From CAZROT01 sp964601895 (GTDB lineage Bacteria > Pseudomonadota > Gammaproteobacteria > Enterobacterales > Enterobacteriaceae): a DNA stretch of 64,000 nt. A model generated the notes under the pieces. It saw only the letters and a program-made list of their open reading frames with translations, did not search any database and was not told where the DNA came from. Each line of letters starts with the position of its first letter. Position 1 is the stretch's first letter. The stretch is from assembly GCA_964601895.1 (NCBI GenBank), contig CAZROT010000007.1, positions 28,715-92,714 of the forward strand, read 5' to 3'. The translations under genes and the position numbers were made by a program. Below, piece after piece: positions 19,206 through 28,783 of this stretch.

Positions 19206-21479
19206 ATGGATGAACAATTAAAGCAACGTGCTCTGAATTTTCATCAATATCCGGTACCTGGAAAAATTCAGATATCATCGACCAAGCCTTTGGTGACGCC
19301 GGGGGATCTGGCGCTGGCTTGTTCACCCGGGGTAGTTGCTCCCTGTGAAGCAATTTCCCGCGATCCTCTGGACGCTTATAAATATACTGCGCGTGGTAAT
19401 CTTGTTGCCATTATATCCAATGGTACTGCGGTGCTTGGTTTAGGTAATCTGGGTGCGCTGGCATCAAAGCCGGTAATGGAAGGTAAAGCGGTTCTGTTTA
19501 AAAAATTCTCCGGGATTGATGTGTTTGATCTTGAAATCAATGAATGCGATCCCGATAAACTTATCGATATTATTGCTGCACTTGAGCCCACCTTTGGTGG
19601 TATCAACCTTGAGGATATCAAGGCACCGGAGTGTTTCTACATAGAGCAAAAATTATGTGAGCGCATGGCTATTCCGGTATTTCATGATGATCAGCATGGC
19701 ACGGCGATTACCTGTACAGCAGCCGTGCTCAATGGCCTGCGTGTGGTTAAAAAAAATATTGCTGATGTACATATGGTGGTGTCGGGTGCTGGTGCGGCAT
19801 CCATTGCCTGTCTTAATCTTTTGGTTGTGTTGGGAGTAAAGCGTAGCAATATCAAGGTATGCGATTCAAGAGGCCTCATTTATCAGGGACGTGAGCCTGA
19901 TATGACAGCGACTAAACTGGCTTATGCGGTCATCGATAACGGACAACGTACACTGGCTGATGTGATTCTTGGCGCAGATATTTTCCTCGGTTGTTCGGGT
20001 CCTGCGGTACTGACACCCGATATGGTAAAAACCATGGCACCCAATCCACTGATTCTGGCACTGGCAAACCCCGAGCCAGAAATTTTGCCCGCACTGGCAA
20101 AAGCGGTACGCCCGGATGCCATTATTTGTACCGGACGTTCTGATTTCCCTAATCAGGTGAATAACATTTTGTGCTTTCCGTTTATCTTTCGTGGGGCATT
20201 AGATGTTGGCGCGACCCGCATTAACGACGCAATGAAACTGGCCTGCGTTCATGCCATTGCTGATTTGGCGCTGGCTGCACAACATGATGTGGTGACTTCA
20301 GCGTATGGGGGGCAGGAGCTTTCTTTCGGGCCGGAATATATTATTCCAAAGCTGTTTGATCCGCGTCTGATTGTCCGGATAGCACCCGCTGTGGCCAAGG
20401 CGGCCATGGATTCTGGGGTAGCAACCCGTCCCATTAAGGATTTTAATGCGTATGCCGAAAAACTGACAGAATTTGTCTATAAAACTAACCTGCTGATGAA
20501 ACCCATTTTTTCACAGGCGAAAATGTGCGCTAAACGCGTTGTACTGGCAGAAGGTGAAGAAGAACGGGTATTGCAGGCGACGCAGGAACTGGTGTCTCAG
20601 GGCCTTGCTTTACCGATACTGATTGGCCGTCCACATGTGATTAACATGCGGCTAAAAAAACTCGGTCTAAAGGTTACTGCGGGTAACGATTTTGAAATTG
20701 TTAATAATGAATCTGATCCACGTTTTAATGCCTACTGGCAGGAATATTATCAGCTTGCGAAGCGTCGTGGTGTATCGCAGGAGAAAGCACGCCGTGAAAT
20801 GATTAGTAATCCTACACTCATCGGCGCCATCATGGTACACCGCGGCGAAGCCGATGCGTTGGTGTGTGGCACGATAGGTACTTATTACGAGCATTATCAA
20901 ATTGTTGAAAGAGTATTTGGCTTTCGTGAAGGCGTGCATGTGGCTGGTACCATGAATGCGTTACCTCTGCCGATGGGTAATACATTTATTGCTGATACTT
21001 ATATCAATAACTCTCCCAGTGCGGAACAGCTGGCAGAAATTACGCTGATGGCGGCACAAACCGTGCGCCGTTTTGGTATAAAACCGAGAATTGCCCTGCT
21101 TTCTCATTCCAGTTTTGGTACCTCTGATTGCCTGAATGCGCAAAAGATGCGTCTTGTGTTGAAACTGGTCAGGCAGCAGGAACCTCAACTGGAAATTGAC
21201 GGCGAGATGCATGCGGATGCCGCGTTAATCGAAAAAATTCGTCATGAACTGATGCCAGACAGTCCGCTGAAAGGCACGGCTAACATTCTGATTATGCCGG
21301 GTATGGAGGCGGCATGTATCAGTTATAATTTATTGCGTGTGACTTCTGCAGAAGGGGCGACGGTGGGTCCGGTGCTGATGGGTATTGCAAAACCGGTACA
21401 TATCCTGACACCGGTAGCATCGGTACGACGAATTGTGAATATGGTTGCGCTGGCTGCTGCTGAAGCGCAATCACAGTAA
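19206..21479 (+). CDS. maeB: NADP-dependent malic enzyme
   Basis: Oxidatively decarboxylates malate to pyruvate with NADP+, linking the TCA cycle to NADPH supply. 757 residues (E. coli 759). ATG 19206 (MDEQLKQRALNFHQYPVPGKIQ) has AAGGGA 7 nt upstream. The N-terminal malic domain contains YTARGNLVAVISNGTAVLG-type sequence, EPTFGGINLEDI and the metal-binding FHDDQHGTAI; the NAD(P) fold has VVSGAGAAS. The C-terminal 330 residues are the phosphotransacetylase-like regulatory domain (RVVLAEGEEERVLQA), which in E. coli binds acetyl-CoA. Both halves are intact. Confidence 0.97.
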   Translation: MDEQLKQRALNFHQYPVPGKIQISSTKPLVTPGDLALACSPGVVAPCEAISRDPLDAYKYTARGNLVAIISNGTAVLGLGNLGALASKPVMEGKAVLFKKFSGIDVFDLEINECDPDKLIDIIAALEPTFGGINLEDIKAPECFYIEQKLCERMAIPVFHDDQHGTAITCTAAVLNGLRVVKKNIADVHMVVSGAGAASIACLNLLVVLGVKRSNIKVCDSRGLIYQGREPDMTATKLAYAVIDNGQRTLADVILGADIFLGCSGPAVLTPDMVKTMAPNPLILALANPEPEILPALAKAVRPDAIICTGRSDFPNQVNNILCFPFIFRGALDVGATRINDAMKLACVHAIADLALAAQHDVVTSAYGGQELSFGPEYIIPKLFDPRLIVRIAPAVAKAAMDSGVATRPIKDFNAYAEKLTEFVYKTNLLMKPIFSQAKMCAKRVVLAEGEEERVLQATQELVSQGLALPILIGRPHVINMRLKKLGLKVTAGNDFEIVNNESDPRFNAYWQEYYQLAKRRGVSQEKARREMISNPTLIGAIMVHRGEADALVCGTIGTYYEHYQIVERVFGFREGVHVAGTMNALPLPMGNTFIADTYINNSPSAEQLAEITLMAAQTVRRFGIKPRIALLSHSSFGTSDCLNAQKMRLVLKLVRQQEPQLEIDGEMHADAALIEKIRHELMPDSPLKGTANILIMPGMEAACISYNLLRVTSAEGATVGPVLMGIAKPVHILTPVASVRRIVNMVALAAAEAQSQ

Positions 21480-21622
21480 TCAGCGATGGGGCGGTCACTT
21501 TCTTTGCGCATAGTTTTCTGTCAACGAGTGTACACGAAAAGGGCTGGCGCACCCTGCAGGCTGCCATCGAAATTTCTTCAGGCATGAGTATCTCTAAACG
21601 TCAGGCAGAGGTGTAGCCCCTG

Positions 21623-22021
21623 CTACTCTGTCCAGTTTTCAATATGCAGGCCAGTCATCTGGCAAAAAGCCCTGTCGTTTGTCACCAATACCGCCCCGAT
21701 GCGCAGTGCGTGTGCCGCAATCAGTAAATCAAGAGGTGCAATGATTTTGCCTTGTCTTTCCATAGCAGCACGCACTATCCCGTAATGCTCTGCCGTAGTG
21801 TTTTCCCATGGCTGCACCTCAACACGCAGGAGAAACTGCTGCACGGCAGTGTGCAATGCTTTGGCGAGGGGACGTTTCGCCAAGCCAAAAAACAATTCAC
21901 CTGCGGTGATGGCTGAGATACAAAGAGAGGCCATTGGCACTACAACGACACGCTCAGTGACGGCAGGATGGGCTCTGAGGAGATAACTGACTGTATTCGT
22001 ATCCAGCATGTATCTTTTCAT
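21623..22021 (-). CDS. vapC: VapC-type PIN-domain toxin
   Basis: Predicted endoribonuclease toxin of a type II toxin-antitoxin pair (enterobacterial VapC cleaves initiator tRNA). 132 residues. ATG 22021 overlaps the antitoxin stop (ATGA), so I prefer it to the in-frame start 12 nt upstream. The four acidic PIN residues are visible: MLDTNTVSYLL (Asp about 7), SAITAGELFFGL (Glu about 42), APLDLLIAAHA (Asp), and LVTNDRAFCQM (Asp). All look intact, so the toxin may be active. Confidence 0.92.
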   Translation of the reverse strand: MKRYMLDTNTVSYLLRAHPAVTERVVVVPMASLCISAITAGELFFGLAKRPLAKALHTAVQQFLLRVEVQPWENTTAEHYGIVRAAMERQGKIIAPLDLLIAAHALRIGAVLVTNDRAFCQMTGLHIENWTE

Positions 22022-22278
22022 TCGTGATGCCATTCAAAGGGGTCGCGATTTTGCCCATGCTGGTGCCGTTCTTTTTCATCCAGGAAATCGACGGGCACAC
22101 TGGCTTTCTTGAGTGCAGTAAAAAAACCATCCCAGGTGTCTGGCCTGAGTGATAAAATCACATCACCGGTTTGTGCATCCTTGCGGATAAAAACTTCCCG
22201 GCTATTGAATCTGTAAGCAGCTGGCAGACGTACTGCCTGGCTGCGCCCATTGGTGAATAATTTGGCAGTATGGCTCAT
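22018..22278 (-). CDS. vapB: VapB-type antitoxin
   Basis: Antitoxin and DNA-binding autorepressor of the vapBC pair. 86 residues from ATG 22278, which has GAGG 5 nt upstream; another ATG directly before it (22281) is too close to GAGG. The N-terminal AbrB/SpoVT-type swapped-hairpin domain is clear (AKLFTNGRSQAVRLPAAYRF), followed by the C-terminal toxin-neutralising tail (DGFFTALKKASVPVDFLDEKER). Overlaps vapC by 4 nt. Located between maeB and hemF, an accessory insertion. Confidence 0.92.
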   Translation of the reverse strand: MSHTAKLFTNGRSQAVRLPAAYRFNSREVFIRKDAQTGDVILSLRPDTWDGFFTALKKASVPVDFLDEKERHQHGQNRDPFEWHHE

Positions 22279-22416
22279 CATTGCCTCACTTTATTATGAT
22301 AGATACCAAAGTATATTCATATGTAAAATATATATCAAGGAATATACTCCCGCGGGTATGTGCTTGTGCCAGGGCTATTCTTATCGAAAGAAGCTCTGTA
22401 ACATTCTCTTGCCTGA

Positions 22417-22435
22417 CAGATAACGCGATTATCTG
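22417..22435. terminator. Hairpin between hemF and vapB
   Basis: CAGATAA, a 5-nt loop, and TTATCTG form a perfect 7-bp hairpin in the 222-bp gap after the hemF stop. On the + strand it is followed by CTTTTGCTTCT; on the - strand, the direction in which hemF is read, no T-run follows. It may end transcription or be incidental. Confidence 0.25.
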
Positions 22436-22500
22436 CTTTTGCTTCTGCTATGTCGGCAGGGAGACGGGAAAGGCAGTTTTCTATGCCGTCAGCGAAAGGC

Positions 22501-23415
22501 TTATACCCACTCTCTTATGGGTAAGAAATCCCGGTACAGCGCGGATTCCGGGCTATTATCAGCGGGCTGATAGTTGTATTCCCAGCGGACAAGTGGCGGA
22601 AGTGACATTAAAATGGATTCTGTCCGTCCACCTGTTTGCAGACCAAAAAGTGTGCCACGATCCCATACCAGATTAAATTCGACATAGCGCCCCCGGCGAT
22701 AAAGCTGAAACTGGCGCTCGCGCTCTCCCCAGGTGAGATGCTTACGTTTCTCCACGATAGGCAGATAAGCCGTTAAAAATCCTCTGCCAACTGCTCTGGT
22801 TAAGGCAAAACAGGTAGTGAAATCCGGACTATTCAGATCGTCAAAAAACAGGCCACCAATGCCGCGGGCTTCATTGCGATGTTTAAGATAAAAATAGTCA
22901 TCACACCATTTTTTATATCTGGCATAAACCTCTGGGCCAAAGGGATGACAGAGTTGTTGTGCGCTGCGATGCCAGTGGATAGCATCTTCCTCGAAACCAT
23001 AAAAGGGGGTGAGATCAAAACCACCACCGAACCACCAGACAGGAGGTGCTCCTTCTTTTTCGGCGATGAAAAAGCGCACATTGGCATGGCTGGTAGGTAT
23101 ATAAGGGCTTTGTGGATGTACAACCAGAGATACACCCAGTGCCTGAAAGCGACAGCCTGCCAGCTCAGGCCGGTTATTGGTGGCACAGGCGGGCAGAGCG
23201 GTACCGGAAACGGACGAAAAATTTACCCCCGCCTGTTCAAATACCGCCCCATTAACCATGAGCCTGCTCTGTCCTCCGCCACCGCTTTCATGCTGCCATT
23301 GTTGTTCACGAAAAACGGCACTGCCATCAGCATCAGTGAGATGAGCGCATATTTCATCCTGCAGGGATAAGAAGAAGCTTTTGATAGCGTTGATGTCAGG
23401 CAATATCTGATTCAT
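22501..23415 (-). CDS. hemF: Oxygen-dependent coproporphyrinogen III oxidase
   Basis: Heme biosynthesis: decarboxylates coproporphyrinogen III to protoporphyrinogen IX using O2. 304 residues (E. coli 299). Signature blocks GGGGQSRLMVNG, FEQAGVNFS, VWWFGGGFDLTPFYGFEEDA, KHRNEARGIGGLFFDDL and QLYRRGRYVEFNLVWDRGT are all intact, including the family Arg and Asp residues. Single gene; no other heme gene lies nearby. Its 5' flank meets the GNAT-like gene, and the next core gene (corA) comes from a distant E. coli region. Confidence 0.97.
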   Translation of the reverse strand: MNQILPDINAIKSFFLSLQDEICAHLTDADGSAVFREQQWQHESGGGGQSRLMVNGAVFEQAGVNFSSVSGTALPACATNNRPELAGCRFQALGVSLVVHPQSPYIPTSHANVRFFIAEKEGAPPVWWFGGGFDLTPFYGFEEDAIHWHRSAQQLCHPFGPEVYARYKKWCDDYFYLKHRNEARGIGGLFFDDLNSPDFTTCFALTRAVGRGFLTAYLPIVEKRKHLTWGERERQFQLYRRGRYVEFNLVWDRGTLFGLQTGGRTESILMSLPPLVRWEYNYQPADNSPESALYRDFLPIREWV

Positions 23416-23666
23416 TTTTATCGATCAATAGTAAGTATGTCATTAATTATACTTACTATTTTTTTTATCTGCTACTTTATTTTATATGAGCCTTACATTG
23501 CAATCACCTCGATGAGCGGGGCAGTGAACGGGTGTCTTCAGTAAGGGATAAATTGATGACACGCCAGTGTTTTAAGCAAATTAAGCGGTCATTTATATAC
23601 ATTACCGTGCCATTTCGTTATTTTTACAATACAGGGATAAGCTAATATAAAATAAGGGGTAATCAT

Positions 23667-24476
23667 ATGATTGATAATGGAAACAATAATGATCAAGCGC
23701 CATTAACTCCCTCCAGTGACACGGACACTACCAACCCTGACAGTAGCAGGCATGCTCATGAGCTTGCTAAAATTATCAATACTACCTGCCTGGCCATAGT
23801 AACCCGCCCCGCCCCGCCTATACCTATAGCAACCAGACCTGCTCCACCGATACCCACATTATTAAATCAACCACCTTCTGTGAATCGTCATACAACAAAA
23901 ACAGCGGCTTCTTATCGGCTATCGCTTGAGGCTCCCATTGTAGAAATTGTACCAAACGACATAGAAGAAACAGTGGAAAGATTTCTGGAAAGCCTGGATG
24001 TTGTGGATATTGAAGCCCACGGTGACAACATGGCAGAAAAAGCACAGGGGTGTCGCGCTATTGCTGAAGATTGTATTGATGATACCAGTGATCAAGCCCG
24101 GATTTTTTCTTATCAACTGGATAATAACAGTGTTGGTTTAATTTCTGTTAAAATCTCGCCGGATGATATCTATGTGGTGGGTGTGATGGCTCATCCCGGC
24201 GTGCATGATGCCGGTTTTTTGCTGATTGAACACGTTTTACAGTACTCCTTGCGGCAACCACCTTTGGTGAGATTAAGGCCAGCAGGTCCTGCTATAGCAG
24301 AAATCTATAAGCGTATGGGTTTTAAGTATCGAACTGAATTGACTGATACGTTATGGCTTGACCTGGCCGATGTTGATACAGAGAAATTCTGGCATAAAAT
24401 TGCTGATCGTTATGTCTGTATTCAGGCAAACGGAAAAATTTTCAGTAAACATCCGCGTTATCTTAGCAATACCTGA
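23667..24476 (+). CDS. Proline-rich protein with GNAT-like acetyltransferase domain
   Basis: 269 residues, ATG 23667 with AAGGGG 8 nt upstream. Residues 1-45 are polar and low in hydrophobics; 46-63 hold a duplicated RPAPPIP motif (two PxxP units, as in SH3 ligands). From about 140 to 235 the sequence reads like a GNAT fold: strand VGLISVKI, strand VVGVMAHPGV leading to FLLIEHVLQYS, VRLRP, and the motif-B-like AIAEIYKRMGF. The classical Q/RxxGxG/A loop is not clear (HPGVHDAGF), so catalytic activity is uncertain. It lies alone between hemF and corA. A bacterial protein carrying a eukaryote-type proline motif before an enzyme domain suggests an effector; no secretion motif is recognised. Confidence 0.6.
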   Translation: MIDNGNNNDQAPLTPSSDTDTTNPDSSRHAHELAKIINTTCLAIVTRPAPPIPIATRPAPPIPTLLNQPPSVNRHTTKTAASYRLSLEAPIVEIVPNDIEETVERFLESLDVVDIEAHGDNMAEKAQGCRAIAEDCIDDTSDQARIFSYQLDNNSVGLISVKISPDDIYVVGVMAHPGVHDAGFLLIEHVLQYSLRQPPLVRLRPAGPAIAEIYKRMGFKYRTELTDTLWLDLADVDTEKFWHKIADRYVCIQANGKIFSKHPRYLSNT

Positions 24477-24585
24477 TCTGATAAAAATGGTCTGTGATAT
24501 TACGGGGTGCTCATAGCGTCCAGGTAATCCTTATCGCCTGTCAGGCCGCTGGTATTTTCTATCAGCCCCACTGCGTGGGCGGTGC

Positions 24586-25536
24586 TCACAGCCAGTTTTT
24601 TCGTTTAAAATAAAGCCATGGAACCAGACCAGCAATAATCATTAAACCGATGGCGCCCGGATAACCCATGGACCATTTCAGCTCTGGCATAAATTCGAAA
24701 TTCATTCCATAACTGGATGCCACCAGTGTTGGCGGCAGGAAAATAACTGAAACGACCGAGAATATTTTGATAATGCGGTTTTGTTCAATATTAATGAATC
24801 CCATTGCTGCCTGCATCAGGAAATTGACTTTCTGGAACAGGGATTCATTGTGTGGCAATAATGATTCAATATCGCGTAATACTTCACGTGCCTGTTCAAG
24901 CTGGCTGACAGGCAGGCGTGCTTTACGTAATAAAAAATTAATTGCCCGCTGGGTATCCATCAGACACAGACGCACCTTCCAGCCAATATCTTCCTGTTCA
25001 GCCAGACTTGACAGCGCGTCGTCGTATTCATTACCCTGCCGGCCTTCCATGATGACCCGGCTCAGGGCTTCCAGGTGACTGTAGATATTTTCGATTTCAT
25101 CAGCCAGTTGTTCAATTTTTGTTTCAAATAAATCCAGTAACAGCTCATAAGCATTACCGTCTACCATTGTCTGACTGCGTGCACGCATACGGTACAGGCG
25201 AAATGCGGGTAATTCACGCTCACGTAAGGTGTACAGGCGGCCCTCACGCACAGTAAATGCCACTGTTTCATTGCCGCCATGATCGTCGGTATCCTGAAAA
25301 TAGAAGAAAGAATGGATATGCAGGCCATCTTCATCTTCAAAAAAACGTGCAGACGCTTCAATATCATCGAGCTCTGGTTGGGTAGCGAGACTCTGTCCCA
25401 GTTCATGCTGGATTTTTTCACGTTCCATCTGTTCAGGTTCAATCAAGTCAATCCACAGTGATGCAGACAGTTGATCCAACTCATCCAGTTCCATACGGGC
25501 CAGGCGATTATTTTCTAATTTAAATGCGCTTAGCAT
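24586..25536 (-). CDS. corA: Magnesium/cobalt channel CorA
   Basis: Pentameric inner-membrane Mg2+ channel. 316 residues, equal to E. coli, from ATG 25536 (MLSAFKLENNRLARMEL); the frame continues to 25587 without similarity. Large cytoplasmic domain, then two C-terminal membrane helices (about 252-275 and 287-306) joined by the pore signature YGMNFEFMPE, ending FKRKNWL. As in E. coli it lies next to uvrD on the same strand, here 286 nt away. Confidence 0.98.
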   Translation of the reverse strand: MLSAFKLENNRLARMELDELDQLSASLWIDLIEPEQMEREKIQHELGQSLATQPELDDIEASARFFEDEDGLHIHSFFYFQDTDDHGGNETVAFTVREGRLYTLRERELPAFRLYRMRARSQTMVDGNAYELLLDLFETKIEQLADEIENIYSHLEALSRVIMEGRQGNEYDDALSSLAEQEDIGWKVRLCLMDTQRAINFLLRKARLPVSQLEQAREVLRDIESLLPHNESLFQKVNFLMQAAMGFINIEQNRIIKIFSVVSVIFLPPTLVASSYGMNFEFMPELKWSMGYPGAIGLMIIAGLVPWLYFKRKNWL

Positions 25537-25822
25537 GTGGATAACTCTCTTTAAAATAATGGCAGTGAGCAAATGTTGTTGAAGCACAGAAACAGAGGAG
25601 AATAGGTGTCACCAGCATGTTTCAGACCATAAGAAAATCTGACTCAGAGCGACACAAAAACGCAGTCGCTGACAACCACAAGGCTATCAGCAATAGATAA
25701 GGATAGCGTCAGGGATTGTATGTTAACAACAGATTATTGAGCCAGTATCTACTGGGTGTGTTCAAGGATCCTGCCCTCACTGATAATGGTAAGCGCATGT
25801 TACGCTGACAGGAAAAAGGCTG

Positions 25823-27985
25823 TCAACCGCTTATGGCCTCTAATCTGGCAAAGGCCGTGACCAGCCATTTCACTCCTTCTTCCTGAAAAGCGATTTGTAA
25901 CCGGTTATGCTCACCCTGTCCTTCCATGTTAATAATAGTACCTTCACCGAATTTTGGGTGACGTACCCGCTGTCCCAGAGCAAAGCCACTGTCGTTGTCG
26001 ACTCTCTGTACGCCGGAATGAAAAGTGGTAAATGGTCGTGTAATACTGGCACGTAAACGTACTTCTTCAACACAGTCCCGTGGTAATTCACCAATGAAAC
26101 GCGAAGGGCGATGGTGGTTCTCTTTACCGTACAGCCGGCGACTTTCCGCGTAGCTCAGGGTCAATTTTTGCATGGCGCGTGTCACGCCTACATAAGCCAG
26201 ACGGCGTTCTTCTTCCAGGCGCGACTCTTCATGGAACGACATCTGGCTGGGAAACAGGCCTTCTTCCATACCAGTGATAAACACCTGTGGAAACTCCAGT
26301 CCCTTTGCTGAATGTAAGGTCATCATTTGTACGGCATCCTGACCGCTATCCGCCTGACCTTCTCCTGATTCCAGGACAGCATGTACCAGAAATGCCTGTA
26401 GAGGCGACAGATCCGGGTTTTCTCCCGGGTCGATGAATTGTTGTGTTGCAGTGACCAGCTCCTGTAAGTTTTCTATCCTGGCCTGGTTTTTTTCTCCTTT
26501 TTCCTGCTGATACATTGACCATATACCGGAATCATGTATAACGCGTTCAGTCTGCACGGACAGGGGGAGTGCTGTTGTTTCCTGGTCCAGTGCGTTTATC
26601 AGTTCGATAAAGCGCTGTAATGCTGATGCTGTCCGGCCTGCCAGGACGCTTTCCTGTAGTAATGCATGCACTGACTGCCATAACGTTACCTGGCGTTCAC
26701 GCGCAGTCTGGCGTATGACGTCCAGCGTGCGTACCCCAATACCTCTTCCGGGGGTGTTGATAACACGTTCCAGCGCGACATCGTCATTACGATTGATGAT
26801 AAGACGCAGATAAGCGAGTGCATCTTTGATTTCCTGGCGTTCAAAAAAGCGCTGTCCGCCATAAATACGGTATGGCATTGCCGCCTGCAATAATGCCTCT
26901 TCCAGTACACGAGATTGCGCATTACTGCGATAAAGGATGGCGCAGGCCTGTAATGTGCCACCATTTTCCTGCCATGTTTTTATACGATTCACTACAAAGC
27001 GTGCTTCGTCGAGCTCATTGAAGGCAGCATAAACAGAGATGGGCTCACCTGCTTTACCCTGCGTCCATAAGTTTTTTCCTATACGACCACCATTATTATC
27101 AATAAGGCTGTTGGCAGCCTTGAGAATATTACCTGTGGAGCGATAGTTTTGTTCCAGACGTAATGTCTGTGAACCAGGAAAATCCTGCAGAAAACGTTGA
27201 ATATTTTCTATCTGAGCGCCTCGCCAGCCGTAAATTGACTGATCGTCATCACCCACAATCATGACGCTGGTGTGTTCACCGGCCAGAAGGCGCAACCAGG
27301 CATATTGAATGTGATTGGTATCCTGAAACTCATCGACGAGAATACAGCTAAAGCGTGCACGATAATGATGCAGGATGTGTGGCCTGTTCAGCCATAATTC
27401 ATGTACTCTTGGCAGCAGTTCAGCAAAATCTACCATGCCGGTACGCTGGCAGGCATCCTGATACGTCTGCCAGATGCGAAGCCAGGTTGCTTCTGTGGCG
27501 TTTCCCCGGGCATCAATATCCTGTGGTCGCAGGCCTTCGTCTTTCTTCGCGTTGATGTACCAGCCTGCCTGGCGAGGTGACCATTGTTTTTCATCCAGAT
27601 TGAGTGCATGGATAATGCGTTTTAACAGGCGGTGTTGATCGTCCATATCGAGAATCTGAAAATCAGCGGGCAGACCGGCATCCATGTGGTGCGCTCGTAG
27701 CAGGCGATGAGCCAGTCCATGAAACGTTCCGATCCACATTCCATTCGCGCTATCTGGCAGTTGTGCAATACGATGACGCATTTCGGCTGCCGCTTTATTA
27801 GTAAAAGTGACCGCAAGAATAGAATACGCAGAAGCGTTTTGAGAGAGTAACCAGGCGATACGGTGCACCAGTACTCGGGTTTTACCACTTCCCGCCCCTG
27901 CCAGTACCAGCATATTGCCATGAGGTGCGGTGACTGCTTCACGCTGTCTGTCGTTTAACCCACTAAGTAGTGAAAAAATATCCAT
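25823..27985 (-). CDS. uvrD: DNA helicase II UvrD
   Basis: SF1A 3'-5' helicase for nucleotide excision and mismatch repair. 720 residues, identical in length to E. coli. Motifs in order: Q motif NDRQREAV, Walker A LAGAGSGKTRVL (about 26-37), Ia VTFTNKAAAEMRHR, Walker B LVDEFQDTN, III GDDDQSIYGWRGA, IV LEQNYRST, V LHSAKGLEFPQVF, VI RRLAYVGVTRA. The C-terminal Tudor-like RNA polymerase-binding region (GQRVRHPKFGEG) is present. I saw no LexA operator of the form CTGT-N8-ACAG in the 96 nt between yigB and uvrD, whereas E. coli uvrD is SOS-regulated. Confidence 0.98.
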   Translation of the reverse strand: MDIFSLLSGLNDRQREAVTAPHGNMLVLAGAGSGKTRVLVHRIAWLLSQNASAYSILAVTFTNKAAAEMRHRIAQLPDSANGMWIGTFHGLAHRLLRAHHMDAGLPADFQILDMDDQHRLLKRIIHALNLDEKQWSPRQAGWYINAKKDEGLRPQDIDARGNATEATWLRIWQTYQDACQRTGMVDFAELLPRVHELWLNRPHILHHYRARFSCILVDEFQDTNHIQYAWLRLLAGEHTSVMIVGDDDQSIYGWRGAQIENIQRFLQDFPGSQTLRLEQNYRSTGNILKAANSLIDNNGGRIGKNLWTQGKAGEPISVYAAFNELDEARFVVNRIKTWQENGGTLQACAILYRSNAQSRVLEEALLQAAMPYRIYGGQRFFERQEIKDALAYLRLIINRNDDVALERVINTPGRGIGVRTLDVIRQTARERQVTLWQSVHALLQESVLAGRTASALQRFIELINALDQETTALPLSVQTERVIHDSGIWSMYQQEKGEKNQARIENLQELVTATQQFIDPGENPDLSPLQAFLVHAVLESGEGQADSGQDAVQMMTLHSAKGLEFPQVFITGMEEGLFPSQMSFHEESRLEEERRLAYVGVTRAMQKLTLSYAESRRLYGKENHHRPSRFIGELPRDCVEEVRLRASITRPFTTFHSGVQRVDNDSGFALGQRVRHPKFGEGTIINMEGQGEHNRLQIAFQEEGVKWLVTAFARLEAISG

Positions 27986-28081
27986 AAAAATACCGTTTGT
28001 CTGATACGGGCAGGTGGTTTGTTGCGTAAGCAGTCTATTGTGTCGTCAGATTTTTTTGCTGCCATACTATTTTTTTCAGCA

Positions 28082-28783
28082 TTATAACAGCGCGGTCAGA
28101 CAAGCCAATTGAGAAATCTCAACATGTGGAAGTAACCTGTTGTTTTTTATTACAATGATATTTTTTCGTTCATTAATCCAGCAGGCCTGCATACCACAAC
28201 CTAACGCACCGGCGACATCGGTTGTTAAGCTGTCACCCACATGAAGCAGGGTTTTTGGCTGTCGCGCAAATAGTCTGGCTGCCTGATAATACATATCAGC
28301 TTCCGCACGGCCGGCATGTAGTACGAACTGAAAGTAATCTCCTAATCCAAAAGCATGGGGGCAGGCGTTACCGTTAGTAATTGCAGCCAGTGGGTAATGT
28401 GCAGCCAGAGCACGTAAGGTATGGTGAGTTTCCTCGGGGACATGAATCTGGTTACGCCACCAGCAAAAATGGTCCATTGCACTATCGGCCAGGTTTTGTG
28501 CTGCGCTACGTGCGAGTCCGCGTGTCATTAACCAGGAACACATGGTCTGCCAGCGCCATTGGCTGACATCATGATGGATGTCAGGATATTGCATCAGCAG
28601 TCTGCCACGCATCTGTTGAAAATCCGCCAGCGGTAATGCAGGTAAATCAGGGTAATGCTGTGTTAAAAAATGTGTCGTCTGTTGTTCTGCGCGCAGAATA
28701 ATCAGGTGGTTATCGTACAGTGTGTCATCGAGATCGAAAGTGATGGCGGTAATGGCGGTTAAAGGGCGATAAAAATGTATCAT
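28082..28783 (-). CDS. yigB: HAD-family phosphatase YigB (FMN phosphatase)
   Basis: HAD phosphatase; E. coli YigB dephosphorylates 5-amino-6-ribitylamino-uracil phosphate and FMN. 233 residues (E. coli 238). Motif I FDLDDTLYDN (catalytic Asp about 17), motif II AITNGN, motif IV LHVGDSLTTDVAGA are intact. The segment that carries motif III in E. coli (GPHGRSKPFSDMY) is reduced to GRAEADMY, losing five residues and the conserved Lys; an Arg remains nearby. Start ATG overlaps the xerC stop by 4 nt, so it is coupled to xerC. Confidence 0.94.
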   Translation of the reverse strand: MIHFYRPLTAITAITFDLDDTLYDNHLIILRAEQQTTHFLTQHYPDLPALPLADFQQMRGRLLMQYPDIHHDVSQWRWQTMCSWLMTRGLARSAAQNLADSAMDHFCWWRNQIHVPEETHHTLRALAAHYPLAAITNGNACPHAFGLGDYFQFVLHAGRAEADMYYQAARLFARQPKTLLHVGDSLTTDVAGALGCGMQACWINERKNIIVIKNNRLLPHVEISQLACLTALL

